A stretch of DNA of 13,447 nucleotides from Bacteroidales bacterium (GTDB taxonomy: Bacteria; Bacteroidota; Bacteroidia; Bacteroidales; Paludibacteraceae), in contig JAGHSG010000168.1 of NCBI GenBank assembly GCA_018066005.1, positions 1 to 13,447 on the forward strand. Direction: 5' to 3'. The notes beneath the pieces are model-generated. The model saw only the letters and a list, made by a program, of their open reading frames with translations, searched no databases and had not been told where the DNA came from. Made by a program: the position numbers and the translations under genes. Shown here one piece after another: positions 12,934 through 13,447 of this stretch (position 1 is its first letter; the number at the start of each line of letters is the position of its first letter).

Positions 12934-13447
12934 TTATCGTGTCAGCATGAACTTGATGTTCAGGCCGACGTTGTCGTTCTTGATAGGATAGGACGACGAT
13001 ATCAACGGTATAGTCGATTGGTGGTCGTAGAAGAACTGAACGTTAACTTTCTGCGAGATGACATAATCGGCTGCTATCTTGAGTCCCCATACTTTGGTAC
13101 CGTTGCTGGCTTGTGTCAGACCTTCTTCCACCTTACGCAGCAGCGTAGCCACGTTCTTGTACGAGAAGTCAACGGTCAGTTTAAGGTCGTTGCTTACCTT
13201 GCGCTGTGCGCCGTTCTTGGCTTTGGCGCTGAAATGCAAGTCTTTGACCGTATAACCTGTTCCCACAACAATCTCGTCCGTGTGACCTTCCGTTATCTGT
13301 ACGGCATTTACATTCAATGTCATCGAACGTTGTTTGCGGTATTCGGTCTTAATCAGTAACGAGTTCTTCAAAGTCATGGTGACACCAATCAACGGCGAGA
13401 AACTCTCGGTCAGACTGACGGACGTGATGTCGTACGCGCTACTGGGG
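12934..13447 (-). CDS. sprA: SprA, type IX secretion outer-membrane translocon, C-terminal part
   Basis: About 170 C-terminal residues of a protein usually over 2,000 residues long; the frame stays open to the right edge, so the start lies outside. The visible end has alternating strands ending in an aromatic/hydrophobic C-terminal beta strand (IKFMLTR), as expected for an outer-membrane barrel. Segments resembling SprA/SOV tails are LTESFSPLIGVTMTLKNSL, GTGYTVKDLHFSAKAK, VSNDLKLTVDFSYKN, KVWGLKIAADYVISQKVNVQFFYDH and SSYPIKNDNVGLNIKFML, each split here at normal strand boundaries. SprA forms the channel of the type IX system that exports proteins bearing a C-terminal sorting domain. Identification rests on remembered family patterns, not a search. 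A TTG near 13392 in frame is internal and not a start. Confidence 0.85.
   Translation of the reverse strand, partial: PSSAYDITSVSLTESFSPLIGVTMTLKNSLLIKTEYRKQRSMTLNVNAVQITEGHTDEIVVGTGYTVKDLHFSAKAKNGAQRKVSNDLKLTVDFSYKNVATLLRKVEEGLTQASNGTKVWGLKIAADYVISQKVNVQFFYDHQSTIPLISSSYPIKNDNVGLNIKFMLTR

Overview
The window looks like a chromosomal segment from a member of the Bacteroidota, most likely the order Bacteroidales. Three things point there. Three promoters match the Bacteroidota form (TAnnTTTG at -7 with TTG or TTTG about 20 bases upstream). The right edge holds the C-terminus of SprA, the outer-membrane translocon of the type IX secretion system. One gene belongs to the DUF4954 left-handed beta-helix family, which is common in this phylum. 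No ribosomal RNA, tRNA, insertion sequence or CRISPR array was seen.

Layout, left to right. (1) 1-1748: a phosphoglucomutase/phosphomannomutase-type gene cut by the left edge. (2) 1749-3915: a leader of about 340 bases with a candidate structured RNA ending in a U-tract, then an AT-rich gene for a five-helix membrane sulfatase-fold protein of the lipoteichoic acid synthase family. (3) 3916-4436: 521 bases without a gene but full of structure. It holds two related perfect hairpins, short tandem repeats, five 23-bp direct repeats, a textbook promoter, and three more 23-bp repeats of a different sequence in the transcribed leader. (4) 4437-5711: an AAA ATPase with a DUF4143/nuclease-like C-terminus. 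(5) 5730-6686, minus strand: glutamate racemase (murI), enlarged by two in-frame minisatellites. (6) 6687-6826: a compact divergent region in which the murI and dnaN promoters interleave. (7) 6827-12907: a tightly packed five-gene operon of dnaN, a DEDDh exonuclease, a DUF4954 protein, ribonuclease Z and radA. (8) 12934-13447, minus strand: the C-terminal end of sprA, converging on radA.

Functionally, the right half is core housekeeping: replication clamp, proofreading-type exonuclease, tRNA 3' processing and recombination/branch migration. The genes are separated by 10 bases or less or overlap, so they are probably co-transcribed and in part translationally coupled. Glutamate racemase feeds D-glutamate into peptidoglycan. 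The stretch from about 1890 to 5711 is more AT-rich than the flanks and looks like accessory DNA placed between housekeeping blocks.

The points most worth a second look are the two 23-bp arrays around the ATPase promoter, the RNase Z gene that seems to begin with AUU, the frame-sensitive repeats inside murI, and the unassigned RNA upstream of the LTA synthase-like gene.
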